Shown here: in pieces, positions 35,116 to 44,540 of the stretch
Position numbering within the stretch: the first letter of the stretch is position 1
How the letters are laid out: each line of letters begins with the position of its first letter
From: Vogesella fluminis
Lineage (GTDB): Bacteria > Pseudomonadota > Gammaproteobacteria > Burkholderiales > Chromobacteriaceae
Assembly: GCF_014652335.1 (NCBI RefSeq)
Contig: NZ_BMYP01000012.1
Coordinates: 1 to 64,000, forward strand
DNA: 64,000 nucleotides
Reading direction: 5' to 3'
Translations under genes and position numbers: made by a program
Notes under the pieces: model-generated
The model's database searches: none
What the model saw: the letters and a program-made list of their open reading frames with translations, nothing else
Told to the model about the DNA's origin: nothing

Positions 35116-37226
35116 TAAGCCTCCAGCAAGGGCAGGGTGAGAAGGATGCGCGCACCGCCGCTCTGTGCATTGCCAAGGGTGATTTGTCCATGGTGTTCCT
35201 CCACTATCTTTTTCACCACGGCCAGTCCCAGTCCTGTCCCCTTGGCCTTGTTGGTTACATAAGGCTCAAACGCACGGGGAAGGATGTCCGGACTGAAGCC
35301 AACACCGTTGTCCTCTACGCAGACGAGCACGTTCCTTCCTTCTAGTCGGGTGCTAATTTGAATCATCGGGATGTCAGCGTCAAGGATTGCATCTTGTGCG
35401 TTCTGCAAAAGATTGTGCAGCACCTGGCGCAGCAAAGCCGCGTCCCCCATGACTGGCAAGGCTTGCAGGCTCAAATCCACCTTCAGTGCGGGGTTGCTTT
35501 CGTACAGGACCAGCACCTCGCGCAGCAGCGTATTCAGCTCCAGTTTGACCAGTTTGATCTTCGGCGCCCGTGCATAATCGCGGAAGGCGTCGACCATGCC
35601 CTTGAGCGCGGTCACCTGTTTGATGATGGTATCGGTGGCGCGCTTCAGCATCTCGGCGTCCGACGGCTGCAGCTTGTCGGCCAGCTTCATTGCCAGCCGT
35701 TCCGCCGACAGCTGGATCGGCGTCAGCGGGTTGCGGATCTCGTGCGCCAGCCGCTTCGCCACCTCGCCCCACGCCGCGTCGCGCTGCGCGCGGCCCAGCT
35801 CGGTGATGTCGTCGAACACCACCACGTAGCCGGTGGCCGGCTGCTCCGGCAGGATGGCGCCGCGCGCCACCAGCTGCCGCGGCCCCTGGGCGCCGAGGTA
35901 GTCGATCTGCTGCTGCCAGTCGTGCGGATGGGTGGTCGCCGCCTCGCGCAGGATGGTCTCCACCAGCGGCGACAGTTCCGGGCGCAGCACCGGCCACACC
36001 TGCAGCTCGTGGCCGGACAGCTCGCCGAAGTCGACGCCGAGAATGCGCGAGGCACTGGTGTTGGCCGCACGCAGCTGCCAGTTGTAGTCGAAGGCGATCA
36101 CCCCGGTCGACAGGTTGGCGAGGATGCTCTCCAGGTACAGCTTGCCCGATTCCAGCAGGCGCCGGCTCTCGTCGGCGGTCAGCCGCGCCTCATCCAGCTG
36201 CTGCGTCATGCGGTTGAACATGGTGGTGAGGATGCCCAGCTCGTCCTTGCGGTACACCGGGTGGCGCTTGGAAAAGTCGCCCTGCGCCACCGCGCGCGTG
36301 CCGGCGGCCAGTTCCGACAGCGGCGCCGACAGCCGCTCGGAAATGAACAGCGCGAACGCCAGCGCCGCAGTCAGCGCCAGCAGGAACACCAGCGCCAGCG
36401 TCAGCATGTAGAAGGTTTTCAGGCCGTCGCGCGACAGTACCAGCTGCCGGTACTCGGCGCGCGCGTCCTCGATCAGCTCGGCATCGCGAGCAATGTCTGC
36501 CGGTGCCGGCTGGATGATCTGGATGATCTGGGTCTGGTCGTTGACGTAGCTGCGGTACGACAGCAGCACCTTCAGCTCCAGCTTGCCGTCGGGATCGCTG
36601 TCGATGATCTCGTGGCTCCTGCGCTGGCGCAGGCTGCGCAGCACGTCCGGGTCCGGCGCCCGCGGCAGGTAGCGCACATCGTCCGGCCCGGCAAAGCTCA
36701 GCAGGCGCCCCTGCTGGCTGTAGACCGCGATCTCCTGCACCCCCAGCTGCTCGCGCAGGCGCAGCAACTGGCTGTTGAGGCCGTGGTCGCTGTAGTCGGC
36801 GATGTCGCGCGCCACCAGCCGCGACTTGCGGCCAAGATCGGACAGCACGAAGCCGAGCGCGTTGCGCCCCAGTTCCAGGCCGCGGTCGAGCGCGTTTTCC
36901 ACCTCGACGTTGAACCAGCTCTCGATGCTGCGCGTCAGGAACTGCGCGGAGACGGTGAACACCAGCATGCCCGGCAACAGCGCGATCAGGGTGAACATCA
37001 CCACCAGCTTCTGCGTCAGCTTGGCGCCGAACTCGCGGCTCTTCACCCGCCGGCGCAGGCGCAGCATCTGCCGCGCCACCACCGCCAGCAGGCCGGCCAG
37101 GCCGAAGGCGTTGAGGCTGAACACCCACCAGTAGTACTCGGCCAGCTTGGAGGTGTTGCCGGTGGAAATCGCCAGCAGGTACAGCAGCACGAAACCGAAG
37201 GCGGTGGCGATGACGGGGTAGCGCAT
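35115..37226 (-). CDS. ntrY: NtrY-like sensor histidine kinase
   Basis: The 703-residue membrane kinase has two N-terminal TM helices, a third near residues 72-95, a periplasmic sensor region, a fourth TM near 275-297, then HAMP, PAS and the kinase core. The H-box is RLAHEIRNPLTPIQLSAERL; N (HNLLQNAQDAI), G1 (DNGVGF) and G2 (GTGLGLAVVKK) boxes follow. It is the partner of the adjacent NtrX and, by family precedent, may respond to nitrogen, oxygen or envelope redox state. The gene overlaps the DUF4390 gene upstream (TGATG) and ntrX downstream. Confidence 0.93.
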   Translation of the reverse strand: MRYPVIATAFGFVLLYLLAISTGNTSKLAEYYWWVFSLNAFGLAGLLAVVARQMLRLRRRVKSREFGAKLTQKLVVMFTLIALLPGMLVFTVSAQFLTRSIESWFNVEVENALDRGLELGRNALGFVLSDLGRKSRLVARDIADYSDHGLNSQLLRLREQLGVQEIAVYSQQGRLLSFAGPDDVRYLPRAPDPDVLRSLRQRRSHEIIDSDPDGKLELKVLLSYRSYVNDQTQIIQIIQPAPADIARDAELIEDARAEYRQLVLSRDGLKTFYMLTLALVFLLALTAALAFALFISERLSAPLSELAAGTRAVAQGDFSKRHPVYRKDELGILTTMFNRMTQQLDEARLTADESRRLLESGKLYLESILANLSTGVIAFDYNWQLRAANTSASRILGVDFGELSGHELQVWPVLRPELSPLVETILREAATTHPHDWQQQIDYLGAQGPRQLVARGAILPEQPATGYVVVFDDITELGRAQRDAAWGEVAKRLAHEIRNPLTPIQLSAERLAMKLADKLQPSDAEMLKRATDTIIKQVTALKGMVDAFRDYARAPKIKLVKLELNTLLREVLVLYESNPALKVDLSLQALPVMGDAALLRQVLHNLLQNAQDAILDADIPMIQISTRLEGRNVLVCVEDNGVGFSPDILPRAFEPYVTNKAKGTGLGLAVVKKIVEEHHGQITLGNAQSGGARILLTLPLLEA

Positions 37227-37837
37227 CAGCTGGCTCCCGACGGGGCGATGCCGTTCCAGCCGGAATCCATCACCCAGTCATCGCCGCCCAGCGCGTTAAG
37301 CTGGAACGGGCGCGGCAGCTGGCCGAGGTCAAGCTCCAGCCGCAGCCGGCCGCGCAACTGCTGCTGTTCAAGCGGCGACCAGTCGGCGATGTCCATCACC
37401 TTCCAGCCGGCAATGCTGCCGACCGCGGCCAGCGCCTCGTCGAGCGAGGTGTAGTGCTTGGACAGGCCGCCGATGGTGACGCGGTAGCGGCCGGTGAGGC
37501 CGTAGTGGCTCAGCTTGAAGCTGAGGCTGGCGGTCGGCTCGAACCAGTGCGACAGCTGCTGCCAGTAGGCCGAGCTGCGCGGCCGCGTCAGCTCGAAGGT
37601 CAGACGGAAGGTCAACGGCACGCCCTGTTGCAGTGCCTGCTGCAGTTGTGCGGGCAACATGATGCGGTAACGGCTGGCCACGCTGAGCGCGCCGTCCTGC
37701 GCCTCCAGCTGCAGCCGCTGCGCCACGATGCCGTCGGCGGCGTGGCACAGCCCGGCCTGCGCCAGCAGCAGCAGGCTGGCGAGCAACAGCAGCTGTCGCT
37801 TAAGCTTTTTCCAGCAGCGCGTAGTAGAAACCGTCAT
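37226..37837 (-). CDS. DUF4390 family exported protein
   Basis: This gene commonly sits between rsmB and ntrY in betaproteobacteria. The 203-residue product starts MTVSTTRCWKKLKRQLLLLA, with a signal peptide ending at CHA-ADG, and continues as a soluble periplasmic domain (TFRLTFELTRPRSSAYWQQL). The ATG at 37837 overlaps the rsmB 3' end by 38 bp; no later ATG would keep the signal peptide. The function is unknown, but tight coupling to ntrYX suggests a link to that sensor. Confidence 0.85.
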   Translation of the reverse strand: MTVSTTRCWKKLKRQLLLLASLLLLAQAGLCHAADGIVAQRLQLEAQDGALSVASRYRIMLPAQLQQALQQGVPLTFRLTFELTRPRSSAYWQQLSHWFEPTASLSFKLSHYGLTGRYRVTIGGLSKHYTSLDEALAAVGSIAGWKVMDIADWSPLEQQQLRGRLRLELDLGQLPRPFQLNALGGDDWVMDSGWNGIAPSGAS

Positions 37838-39047
37838 GGTCTGCCGAGGGCAAGAGTTGTTCGGAGCCGGCCAGGCGTGCATCCGGATGACGCTGCAGGA
37901 AGGCGTCCAGCTGTTGCTGGTTCTCCTCCGGCATGATCGAGCAGGTGGCGTACAGCAGCTTGCCGCCCTTGGCCAGCAGCGGCCACAACGCGTCCACCAT
38001 CGCCGCCTGTTGCTGGCCCAGCGCGGCGAAATCGTCCGGCCGGCGCAGCCACTTGATGTCCGGATTGCGGCGCACCACGCCGCTGGCCGAGCACGGCACG
38101 TCGGCGAGGATGCGGTCGAACGGCACGCCGTCCCACCAGCTGTCCGGCTTGGCGGCATCGGCTGCGGCCAACGTTGCGGTCAGCTGCAGGCGCGCCAGGT
38201 TCTCGGCCACGCGCTCCAGCCGCGTCGCGTCGATGTCCAGCGCGGTGAGCTGAATATCGGCCAACTCCAGCAAATGACCGCTCTTGCCGCCGGGGGCGGC
38301 GCAGGCATCCAGCACCCGCATGCCGTCGGCGATATCCAGCCGCAGCGCTGCCTGTTGCGCGCCGAAGTCCTGCACCGACACGCGACCCTCGGCAAAACCC
38401 GGCAGGTCGCGCACATTGCACGGTGCATCCAGCTTCACCGCGTAGTCGCCGAGCGCCTTGGCGCCGCGACCGGACGCCTGCAGCGCCTCGACGTAGCCGG
38501 CGGCGGTGCCGTGGCGGCGATTGATGCGCAGCGTCATCGGCGGATGGCGGTTGCTCTTTTCCAGGATGTCGGTCCAGCGCGTCGGATAGGCGGCGCGCAC
38601 CTTCTGCACCCACCAGCGCGGGTGGTTGTAGCGCGCCTCGTTGTCGGCCTGGGCATCGGCCAGCAGCTGGTCCTTGTTGCGCAGGAAGTTGCGCAGCACG
38701 CCGTTGACCAGCCCCTTGAGGCGGCCGGCGGCCAGGTCCTGCGCCAGCGTCACCGCCTGGTCGACCACCGCGTACGGTGCGGCGCGGGTGTGGATCAGCT
38801 GGTACAGCGCCACCAGCAGCAGGCGCTCGACATCCACCGCCGGCAGCGGCTTGGGCACCAGGGCCCGCAGGATGAAGCGCAACTGGCCGAGATTGCGCAG
38901 GCTGCCGTAGGCGATGTCCTGTAGCGCGCCGCGCTCGCCAGGCGTCAGGGTCTCGCTGCGCTGGATATTGCCCAGCGCCCCGGTCAGGGTACGCCCTTCT
39001 TCTACACGCGCAATGATGCCCGCGGCCAACTCCTGGATTCGATGCAT
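37800..39047 (-). CDS. rsmB: 16S rRNA m5C967 methyltransferase
   Basis: RsmB methylates C967 of 16S rRNA with SAM. The 415-residue product has an N-terminal NusB-like RNA-binding domain and a C-terminal Rossmann methyltransferase. Motifs visible are DACAAPGGKSGHLLEL (SAM), DVPCSASGVVRRNPD (first catalytic Cys) and YATCSIMPEEN (second Cys). The ATG at 39047 starts MHRIQELAAG; the frame opens 75 bases further upstream through a hairpin. An in-frame variant repeat lies at 38163-38179 (LTATLAAADA). Confidence 0.95.
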   Translation of the reverse strand: MHRIQELAAGIIARVEEGRTLTGALGNIQRSETLTPGERGALQDIAYGSLRNLGQLRFILRALVPKPLPAVDVERLLLVALYQLIHTRAAPYAVVDQAVTLAQDLAAGRLKGLVNGVLRNFLRNKDQLLADAQADNEARYNHPRWWVQKVRAAYPTRWTDILEKSNRHPPMTLRINRRHGTAAGYVEALQASGRGAKALGDYAVKLDAPCNVRDLPGFAEGRVSVQDFGAQQAALRLDIADGMRVLDACAAPGGKSGHLLELADIQLTALDIDATRLERVAENLARLQLTATLAAADAAKPDSWWDGVPFDRILADVPCSASGVVRRNPDIKWLRRPDDFAALGQQQAAMVDALWPLLAKGGKLLYATCSIMPEENQQQLDAFLQRHPDARLAGSEQLLPSADHDGFYYALLEKA

Positions 39048-39073
39048 GTCAGTCTGGTTCTTTCCAATGAAAC

Positions 39074-39108
39074 CGGCCACCGTTCGCACAGGGAACGGTG
39101 GCCGTTTT
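39074..39108. terminator. Hairpin between htpX and rsmB
   Basis: CGGCCACCGTTC, loop GCACAGG, GAACGGTGGCCG is a perfect 12-bp stem followed by TTTT on the plus strand. Both neighbours are on the minus strand, where the T-tract is only GGTTT, so it may be a partial terminator for htpX readthrough. Confidence 0.65.
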
Positions 39109-39131
39109 AAATAATGGTGCAATGATACCGG

Positions 39132-39986
39132 TCAGCGACCGTTGCGCGCTATCTGATTGAGGCGGGCGATGCGCTCCTCGGTGTGCGGGTGGGTGCGGAA
39201 CAGGCTGCTGAGGCCACCACCGGACAGCGGGTTGATGATCATCATCTGCGCCGTTTCCGGATGTGCCTCGGCCGCCGGCATGATGCGGCCCTGCGCGTAG
39301 TACTCGATCTTCTGCAGCGCGCTGGCCAGCGCCAGCGGATCGCCGCTGATTTCGGCGCCGCCTCGGTCGGCCTCGAATTCGCGCGCGCGCGAGATCGCCA
39401 TCTGGATCAGGCTGGCCGCCAGCGGTGCCAGCAGCGCCACCGCGATGCTGGCGATCGGGTTGGCCGGGCGCCCTTCCTCGTCACGGCCGCCGAAGAACAT
39501 CGCGAAGTTGGCCAGCGCCGAGATGGCACCGGCCATGGTGGCGCTGATGGTGGAGATCAGCGTGTCGCGGTGCTTGACGTGGGCCAGCTCGTGCGCCATC
39601 ACCCCGCGCAGCTCCTGGTAGCTGAGCAGGCGCATGATGCCGGTGGTGGCGGCCACCGCCGCGTGCTCCGGATTGCGGCCGGTGGCGAACGCGTTCGGCT
39701 GCTCCTCGTGGATCACGTACACGCGCGGCATCGGCATCTGCGCGCGCTGCGCCAGCTCGGCCACCATGTTGTACAGCTCCGGCGCGGTGCGGGCATCCAC
39801 CTCCTGCGCGTTGTACATGCGCAACACCATTTTGTCGGAGTTCCAGTAGGCAAACACGTTCATCACGCCGCCGAACAGCAAGGCCAGCAGCATGCCGCTC
39901 TGGCCGCCGATCATGCCGCCGATCATGCCGAACAGCGCCACGATCGCGGCCATCAGGATGGTGGTTTTCAGCCAGTTAAAGCCCAT
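39132..39986 (-). CDS. htpX: Heat-shock membrane protease HtpX
   Basis: HtpX is an inner-membrane M48 zinc protease that removes misfolded membrane proteins. The 284-residue product has N-terminal TM helices ([20 protein letters not shown]), the [10 protein letters not shown] zinc motif and a downstream Glu ligand in [11 protein letters not shown]. The ATG at 39986 has a full AAAGGAGG Shine-Dalgarno. It lies between fmt and rsmB, with a gap and hairpin on the rsmB side. Confidence 0.95.
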   Translation of the reverse strand: MGFNWLKTTILMAAIVALFGMIGGMIGGQSGMLLALLFGGVMNVFAYWNSDKMVLRMYNAQEVDARTAPELYNMVAELAQRAQMPMPRVYVIHEEQPNAFATGRNPEHAAVAATTGIMRLLSYQELRGVMAHELAHVKHRDTLISTISATMAGAISALANFAMFFGGRDEEGRPANPIASIAVALLAPLAASLIQMAISRAREFEADRGGAEISGDPLALASALQKIEYYAQGRIMPAAEAHPETAQMMIINPLSGGGLSSLFRTHPHTEERIARLNQIARNGR

Positions 39987-40051
39987 TGCGTCCTCCTTTG
40001 TACAAATGTGCAAAGCCATGCCTCCGATATGGGGTCATCGGCATTGGAATA

Positions 40052-40972
40052 TCAAGCCCCGAGCCGGGTTCCCGCCAGCGCACTGCGACCGGCGACAAAC
40101 TCGCGTGCGGCCAACCTTTTGCCGCCGGCGGCCTGCAGCCGGGTCAGCACCAGCAGGCCGCTACCTGTGCCGACCACCACGCCGTCGGCATCGGCGCGCA
40201 GCACTTCGCCGGCCGGTGCCGTACCGGCGACGGCGTGCGCCTGCCACAGCTTCAGCGCCTCGCCACCCAAGAGCGTGTGCGCGCCCGGCGCAGGGTTGTA
40301 GGCGCGGATGGCGCGGGCGATGTCGGCCGCCGGCTGCGTCCAGTCGATGCGCGCCTCGTCCTTGCTCAGCTTGGCGGCGTAGGTGACACCCTCTTCCGGC
40401 TGCGGCTGCGGCGTGCAGGCATCCAGCTGCGCCAGGGTGGCGACGATAGCGTCGGCGCCGAGCACGGCCAGCTTGTCGTGCAGGCTGGCGGCGGAATCGT
40501 CGGCCGTAATCGGCAGCGGGTGGATGCTCAGCATGTCACCGGTATCGAGGCCGACGTCCATCTGCATGATGGTGATACCGGTTTTGGCGTCGCCGGCGAG
40601 GATGGCGCGCTGGATCGGTGCCGCGCCACGCCAGCGCGGCAGCAGCGAGGCGTGGATGTTCAGGCAGCCGCGCGCCGGCATGTCCAGCACCGCCTTGGGC
40701 AGCAGCAGGCCGTAGGCGGCCACCACCATCACCTCGGCGCCGACCTCGGCCACCAGCGCCTGCGCTTCCGGCGTCTTCAGCGTCAGCGGCTGCTCCACGC
40801 GCAGGCCGTGCTGCAGCGCCAGCTCCTTCACCGGGCTGGGCTTCAGCTTCATGCCGCGCCCGGCCGGACGGTCCGGCTGCGTCAGCACCAGCGCGATGTC
40901 GTGGCCGGCGTCAAGCAGCGCCTGCAAGGCAGCGGCGGCGAATACCGGCGTACCGGCAAAAATCAGTTTCAT
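40052..40972 (-). CDS. fmt: Methionyl-tRNA formyltransferase
   Basis: Fmt formylates initiator Met-tRNA using 10-formyl-THF. The product has [17 protein letters not shown] at the N-terminus, the catalytic [20 protein letters not shown] block and the DTGDML motif; 306 residues is normal. A repeat copy at 40106-40123 lies near the C-terminus in frame and encodes GKRLAAREF. It follows def, separated by a hairpin and a palindromic repeat. Confidence 0.97.
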   Translation of the reverse strand: MKLIFAGTPVFAAAALQALLDAGHDIALVLTQPDRPAGRGMKLKPSPVKELALQHGLRVEQPLTLKTPEAQALVAEVGAEVMVVAAYGLLLPKAVLDMPARGCLNIHASLLPRWRGAAPIQRAILAGDAKTGITIMQMDVGLDTGDMLSIHPLPITADDSAASLHDKLAVLGADAIVATLAQLDACTPQPQPEEGVTYAAKLSKDEARIDWTQPAADIARAIRAYNPAPGAHTLLGGEALKLWQAHAVAGTAPAGEVLRADADGVVVGTGSGLLVLTRLQAAGGKRLAAREFVAGRSALAGTRLGA

Positions 40973-40992
40973 CGGGAATCCTCAAATGCAAC

Positions 40993-41013
40993 GGGGCACG
41001 ACTGGCGTGCCCC
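40993..41013. terminator. Hairpin between def and fmt
   Basis: GGGGCACG, loop ACTGG, CGTGCCCC is a perfect 8-bp stem without a T-tract. With the adjacent palindrome it may attenuate def-fmt readthrough. Confidence 0.45.
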
Positions 41014-41020
41014 GCATCAG

Positions 41021-41038
41021 GCGGCCAACGTTGGCCGC
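41021..41038. repeat. Palindromic form of the repeat after def
   Basis: GCGGCCAACGTTGGCCGC is a perfect 18-bp palindrome, 4 bp beyond the def stop codon. Confidence 0.85.
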
Positions 41039-41042
41039 ACGC

Positions 41043-41546
41043 TTACAGGGTGTGCTTCTCGCGCTTTTTCATCTTGGTGCGGATGCGCGCCTGCTTCAGT
41101 TCGGACAGGTATTCGACGAATACCTTGCCGTCGAGGTGATCCACCTCGTGCTGCAGGCAGATCGCCAGCAGGCCGCCGCTTTCCAGCTCGAAGAATTCAC
41201 CCCTGGCATCCTGTGCACGCACCTTGACGTGCTCGGCGCGGGTCACCTTGTCGTAGATGCCGGGTACCGACAGGCAGCCTTCCTCGTACACCGTCTCGCC
41301 GTCCTTGTGCAGGAACTCCGGGTTGATGAACACGCGCGGCTCGTTGCGGTCCTCGGAGATATCGATCACGATCAGGCGCTGGTGGAAGTCCACCTGCGTC
41401 GCCGCCAGGCCGATGCCCTTGGCCTCGTACATGGTCTCGAACATATTGTCGATCTGCAGCTGCAGTGCGCTGTCGAAGCTGGTTACCGGCCGGGCGACCT
41501 TATGCAAGCGCGGGTCGGGATAATGCAGAATGTTGAGCAGTGCCAT
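41043..41546 (-). CDS. def: Peptide deformylase
   Basis: Def removes the formyl group from nascent proteins using Fe2+/Zn2+. All three motifs are present: [19 protein letters not shown] and [10 protein letters not shown]. The ATG at 41546 gives 167 residues ([14 protein letters not shown]); the frame opens up to 180 bases further upstream across the divergent LysM start and is not used. Pairing with fmt is conserved. Confidence 0.97.
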   Translation of the reverse strand: MALLNILHYPDPRLHKVARPVTSFDSALQLQIDNMFETMYEAKGIGLAATQVDFHQRLIVIDISEDRNEPRVFINPEFLHKDGETVYEEGCLSVPGIYDKVTRAEHVKVRAQDARGEFFELESGGLLAICLQHEVDHLDGKVFVEYLSELKQARIRTKMKKREKHTL

Positions 41547-41661
41547 AATCAAACCGTATTCCAGTTGTAGGATGCCGTAACGGGCAACGATAATGTTGCC
41601 AGCATCCGGTTTCACCATAATTTCCTGAGCCAGTGCCGGCCAGATGGGGTCATTCACCAAA

Positions 41662-42678
41662 ATGTTCAAAGCCATTATACCGCTCATCCTTGCGCTGGGC
41701 CTGTCTGCCACGGCATTTGCCGACACCCTGGTGCTGCGGCCGGACGCGCCGCCGCGCTACGAGGTCAAGCGCGGCGACACGCTGTGGGACATCTCCGGCC
41801 GCTACCTGACCGCACCGTGGAAATGGCCGCAGCTGTGGGACATGAACCGCGACGAGGTGAAAAACCCGCACTGGATCTACCCCGGCAACGTGCTGTACTT
41901 GGAGATGGTCGACGGCAAGCCGCGGCTGCGCCTGGACAGCAGCGCGCTGCGCGTGGTCAAGCTGTCGCCGCGGGTGCGCACCGAGCAGCTGGACAGCGCC
42001 ATTCCCACCATCCCGGCCAGGATCATTGATCCCTTCCTCAAGCGCCCGCTGCTGATCGAGGACGAGGCCAGCTACCTGCAGTCGCCGAAGATCATCGCCG
42101 GCCCCGACAACCGCGTGATCCTGTCCACCACCGACCGCGCCTACAGCCAGGGGCTGGATGCCGGCGGCCTGTGGCAGGCCTACCGCCTGGGGCGCACCAT
42201 CACCGACCCGGACAGCGGCGAGGTGCTCGGCCACGAGGCCACCTACGGCGGCGACCTGATGGTCGACAAGCTGGACGAGGTGTCCACCCTCAGCGTGCGC
42301 AAGATCGCGGAAGAAGTGCTGGTCGGCGACCACCTGCTGAAGAGCCTGCCGGCACCCTTGCTCAACTACACCCCGCACGAGCCGCCGCCGGAGCTGGAAG
42401 GCCGCATCGTCACCAGCTACGCCGGCGTCAACGAGATCGGCCAGCAGTTCAACGTGCTGATCAACCGCGGCGCGCGCGACGGCGTCGAGGTCGGCCACGT
42501 GTTCGGCGTCTACCGCGCGCCGCGCCAGGTCAGCGTCGACAAGAAGCAGCAGGTGATCCTGCCCAGCGAGAAGGTCGGCCGCCTGATCGTGTTCCGCGTG
42601 TTCAACAAGGCGTCCTACGCGCTGGTGCTGGACGCCACCCAGCCTATCCTGGTCAAGGACCGCATCGCGCAACCGTGA
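41662..42678 (+). CDS. LysM domain exported protein
   Basis: The 338-residue product starts [20 protein letters not shown], a signal peptide, followed at once by a LysM peptidoglycan-binding domain ([17 protein letters not shown] ... [10 protein letters not shown]). The remainder is a conserved domain of unknown fold. This gene regularly precedes dprA in betaproteobacteria. Its stop overlaps the dprA GTG start as GTGA. An alternative ATG lies 18 bases upstream. Confidence 0.9.
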   Translation: MFKAIIPLILALGLSATAFADTLVLRPDAPPRYEVKRGDTLWDISGRYLTAPWKWPQLWDMNRDEVKNPHWIYPGNVLYLEMVDGKPRLRLDSSALRVVKLSPRVRTEQLDSAIPTIPARIIDPFLKRPLLIEDEASYLQSPKIIAGPDNRVILSTTDRAYSQGLDAGGLWQAYRLGRTITDPDSGEVLGHEATYGGDLMVDKLDEVSTLSVRKIAEEVLVGDHLLKSLPAPLLNYTPHEPPPELEGRIVTSYAGVNEIGQQFNVLINRGARDGVEVGHVFGVYRAPRQVSVDKKQQVILPSEKVGRLIVFRVFNKASYALVLDATQPILVKDRIAQP

Positions 42679-43784
42679 GCCCGCAATCCCTGCTCGACTG
42701 GGCCACGCTGGCGCTAACCCCCGGCATCGGCCCGCAACGCTTCCTGCAGCTGCTGCAACGCTTCGGCGATGCCGGCAGCGCAGCCCATGCCGGCCACGGC
42801 CAGCTGCGCGACATCCTCGACGGCAAGACGCTGGCGGCACTGGACGCCGGTGACGGCGCCCGCGCCGCCGAGGCGGCGCTGCAGTGGGCCGAGGGTGCGG
42901 ACTGCCACCTGCTGACGCTCAACGACGACGACTACCCGTGCCAGCTGGCCGAGGCCGGCAGCGCCCCGCCGCTGCTGTTCGCCCGCGGCCGGCGCAGCCT
43001 GCTGGCGCAGCCGATGCTGGCGGTGGTCGGCAGTCGCCACGCCACGCCGCAGGGCGCGGACAATGCCCGCGACTTTTCCCAAAGGTTGGCCGCGCACGGC
43101 TACAGCATCGTCAGCGGCCTGGCCGGCGGCATCGACGCCGCCGCGCACGAGGGTGCGCTGCCCGAGGCCGGCAGCACCATCGCCGTGATCGGCACCGGCA
43201 TCGACCGCGTCTATCCGGCGCGCAACCGCGAACTGGCGCACCGCATCGCCGGCCACGGCCTGATCCTGTCCGAATTCGCGCTCGGCACCCCGCCGCTGGC
43301 CGGCCACTTCCCGCAGCGCAACCGCATCATCGCCGGCCTCGCCCGCGGCTGCCTGGTGGTCGAGGCCGCGCCGCAGAGCGGCTCGCTGATCACCGCGCGG
43401 CTGGCGCTGGAAGCCGGCCGCGACGTGATGGCCATCCCCGGCTCCATCCACAACCCGCAGGCGCGCGGCTGCCACCGCCTGATCCGGGACGGCGCGCGGC
43501 TGGTAGAGAGCGCCGACGACGTGCTGGACGAGATCGGCCGCCTGCCTGCGGCCCCCGCCGTCGACGCCGCGGCCATGCCCGCCGCCGGCAGCGCCGACGC
43601 GCACCCCTTGCTGGCCGCCATCGGCTACGACCCGGCAGATGCCGACACCCTGGCGGCACGACTCAAGTTGACGGCAGGGGAGCTTTACGCGATGCTTCTT
43701 GAGCTTGAGCTGGCCGGACACATCGAAAGTCTGGACGGCGGGCGCTACCAGCGCCGATCACCGGCGCCAAGCCGTCCCACCTAA
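42675..43784 (+). CDS. dprA: DNA-processing protein DprA
   Basis: DprA binds incoming single-stranded DNA and loads RecA during natural transformation. The 369-residue product has a SAM-like N-terminus, a Rossmann fold with VVGSRHATPQGADNAR and SGLAGGIDAAAHEGAL, and a C-terminal winged helix (TLAARLKLTAGELYAMLLELE). The GTG at 42675 overlaps the LysM stop (GTGA). The open frame extends upstream but is out of register with known DprA. A repeat copy at about 43080-43093 encodes SQRLAAHGY, in the core fold. Confidence 0.95.
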   Translation: MSPQSLLDWATLALTPGIGPQRFLQLLQRFGDAGSAAHAGHGQLRDILDGKTLAALDAGDGARAAEAALQWAEGADCHLLTLNDDDYPCQLAEAGSAPPLLFARGRRSLLAQPMLAVVGSRHATPQGADNARDFSQRLAAHGYSIVSGLAGGIDAAAHEGALPEAGSTIAVIGTGIDRVYPARNRELAHRIAGHGLILSEFALGTPPLAGHFPQRNRIIAGLARGCLVVEAAPQSGSLITARLALEAGRDVMAIPGSIHNPQARGCHRLIRDGARLVESADDVLDEIGRLPAAPAVDAAAMPAAGSADAHPLLAAIGYDPADADTLAARLKLTAGELYAMLLELELAGHIESLDGGRYQRRSPAPSRPT

Positions 43785-43802
43785 CCCGATGATTAAATAA
43801 CG

Positions 43803-44261
43803 ATGTTTGATGTTCTCGCCTATCTTCTCGAAGAATTCAACGACCCTGCAGCCTGCCCGGAACGTGACGACCTCGGTCGCCAGCTGGCGGCGGCCGGCTT
43901 TGAAAACGAGGAAATCAGCGACGCACTGGACTGGCTGGACGGCCTGAACCAGCTCAACGACGGCAGCTACGACGGTGCCGACGCCGGCAGCGGTTTCCGC
44001 TGCTTCAGCGCGGAAGAAAACGCCCGCCTCAGCGGCGAGATCCGCGGCCTGATCCTGTTCCTGGAAGCCAACGGCGCGCTGTCGCCGGCGCAGCGCGAAA
44101 TGCTGATCGACCGCCTGCTGGCGATGCCGGACGACGAGATCTCCCTGCCCAGCGCCAAGCTGGCGGCACTGATGGTGCTGTGGGCACAAGGTGCGGAACT
44201 GCCGATCCTGCTCGGCGAAGACCTGCTGTGTGCGCTGCACGGCGAACCCACGATGCAGTAA
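43803..44261 (+). CDS. smg: Smg protein (DUF494)
   Basis: Smg is a conserved helical protein of unknown function almost always found next to dprA. The 152-residue product starts MFDVLAYLLEEFNDP and contains the LAAAGFENEEISDALDWLDGL block. It lies 18 bp after dprA and is followed directly by a MITE-like element. Confidence 0.93.
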   Translation: MFDVLAYLLEEFNDPAACPERDDLGRQLAAAGFENEEISDALDWLDGLNQLNDGSYDGADAGSGFRCFSAEENARLSGEIRGLILFLEANGALSPAQREMLIDRLLAMPDDEISLPSAKLAALMVLWAQGAELPILLGEDLLCALHGEPTMQ

Positions 44262-44401
44262 GAACGTGTTCACGATCTAGCGAGCTAGAGCGAGACAAGG
44301 CGAAAACGGCTGAGGAAGCGGAGTTTACAAGTAGTAAATGAGCATTCCGAAGCCGTTTTCAACGCAGTATTGCCGAAGCGCAGCAGATCGCGAACAGGTT
44401 C
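44262..44401. mobile_element. MITE-like element (140 bp) with terminal inverted repeats
   Basis: The ends match as 17-bp inverted repeats with two mismatches: GAACGTGTTCACGATCT at 44262-44278 and the complement of AGATCGCGAACAGGTTC at 44385-44401. TAA flanks both ends, consistent with a TA or TAA target duplication; the left TAA is the smg stop codon. The interior is itself a long imperfect palindrome with AAAACGGCT/AGCCGTTTT arms. It encodes no transposase. Similar intergenic elements are familiar to me from related bacteria, but this is unverified. Confidence 0.65.
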
Positions 44402-44421
44402 TAAGCCCCGGCTGCGGACCT

Positions 44422-44437
44422 CAAAGGTTGGCCGCAG
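44422..44437 (-). repeat. Intergenic copy of the repeat upstream of topA
   Basis: CAAAGGTTGGCCGCAG lies between the MITE-like element and the terminator before topA. Confidence 0.85.
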
Positions 44438-44453
44438 CGGAAAAACGCCCGAT

Positions 44454-44485
44454 CAAGAGCGCAAACCTTGCGCTCTTGTTTTGTT
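44454..44485 (+). terminator. Terminator upstream of topA
   Basis: CAAGAGCGCAA, loop ACC, TTGCGCTCTTG is a perfect 11-bp stem followed by TTTTGTTT. It probably ends the LysM-dprA-smg transcript and isolates topA. Confidence 0.88.
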
Positions 44486-44540
44486 TGATGAATACACAAT
44501 ATTGTCGTGCCCCCCGGCGCACTACCGAAAACAGACCGTT

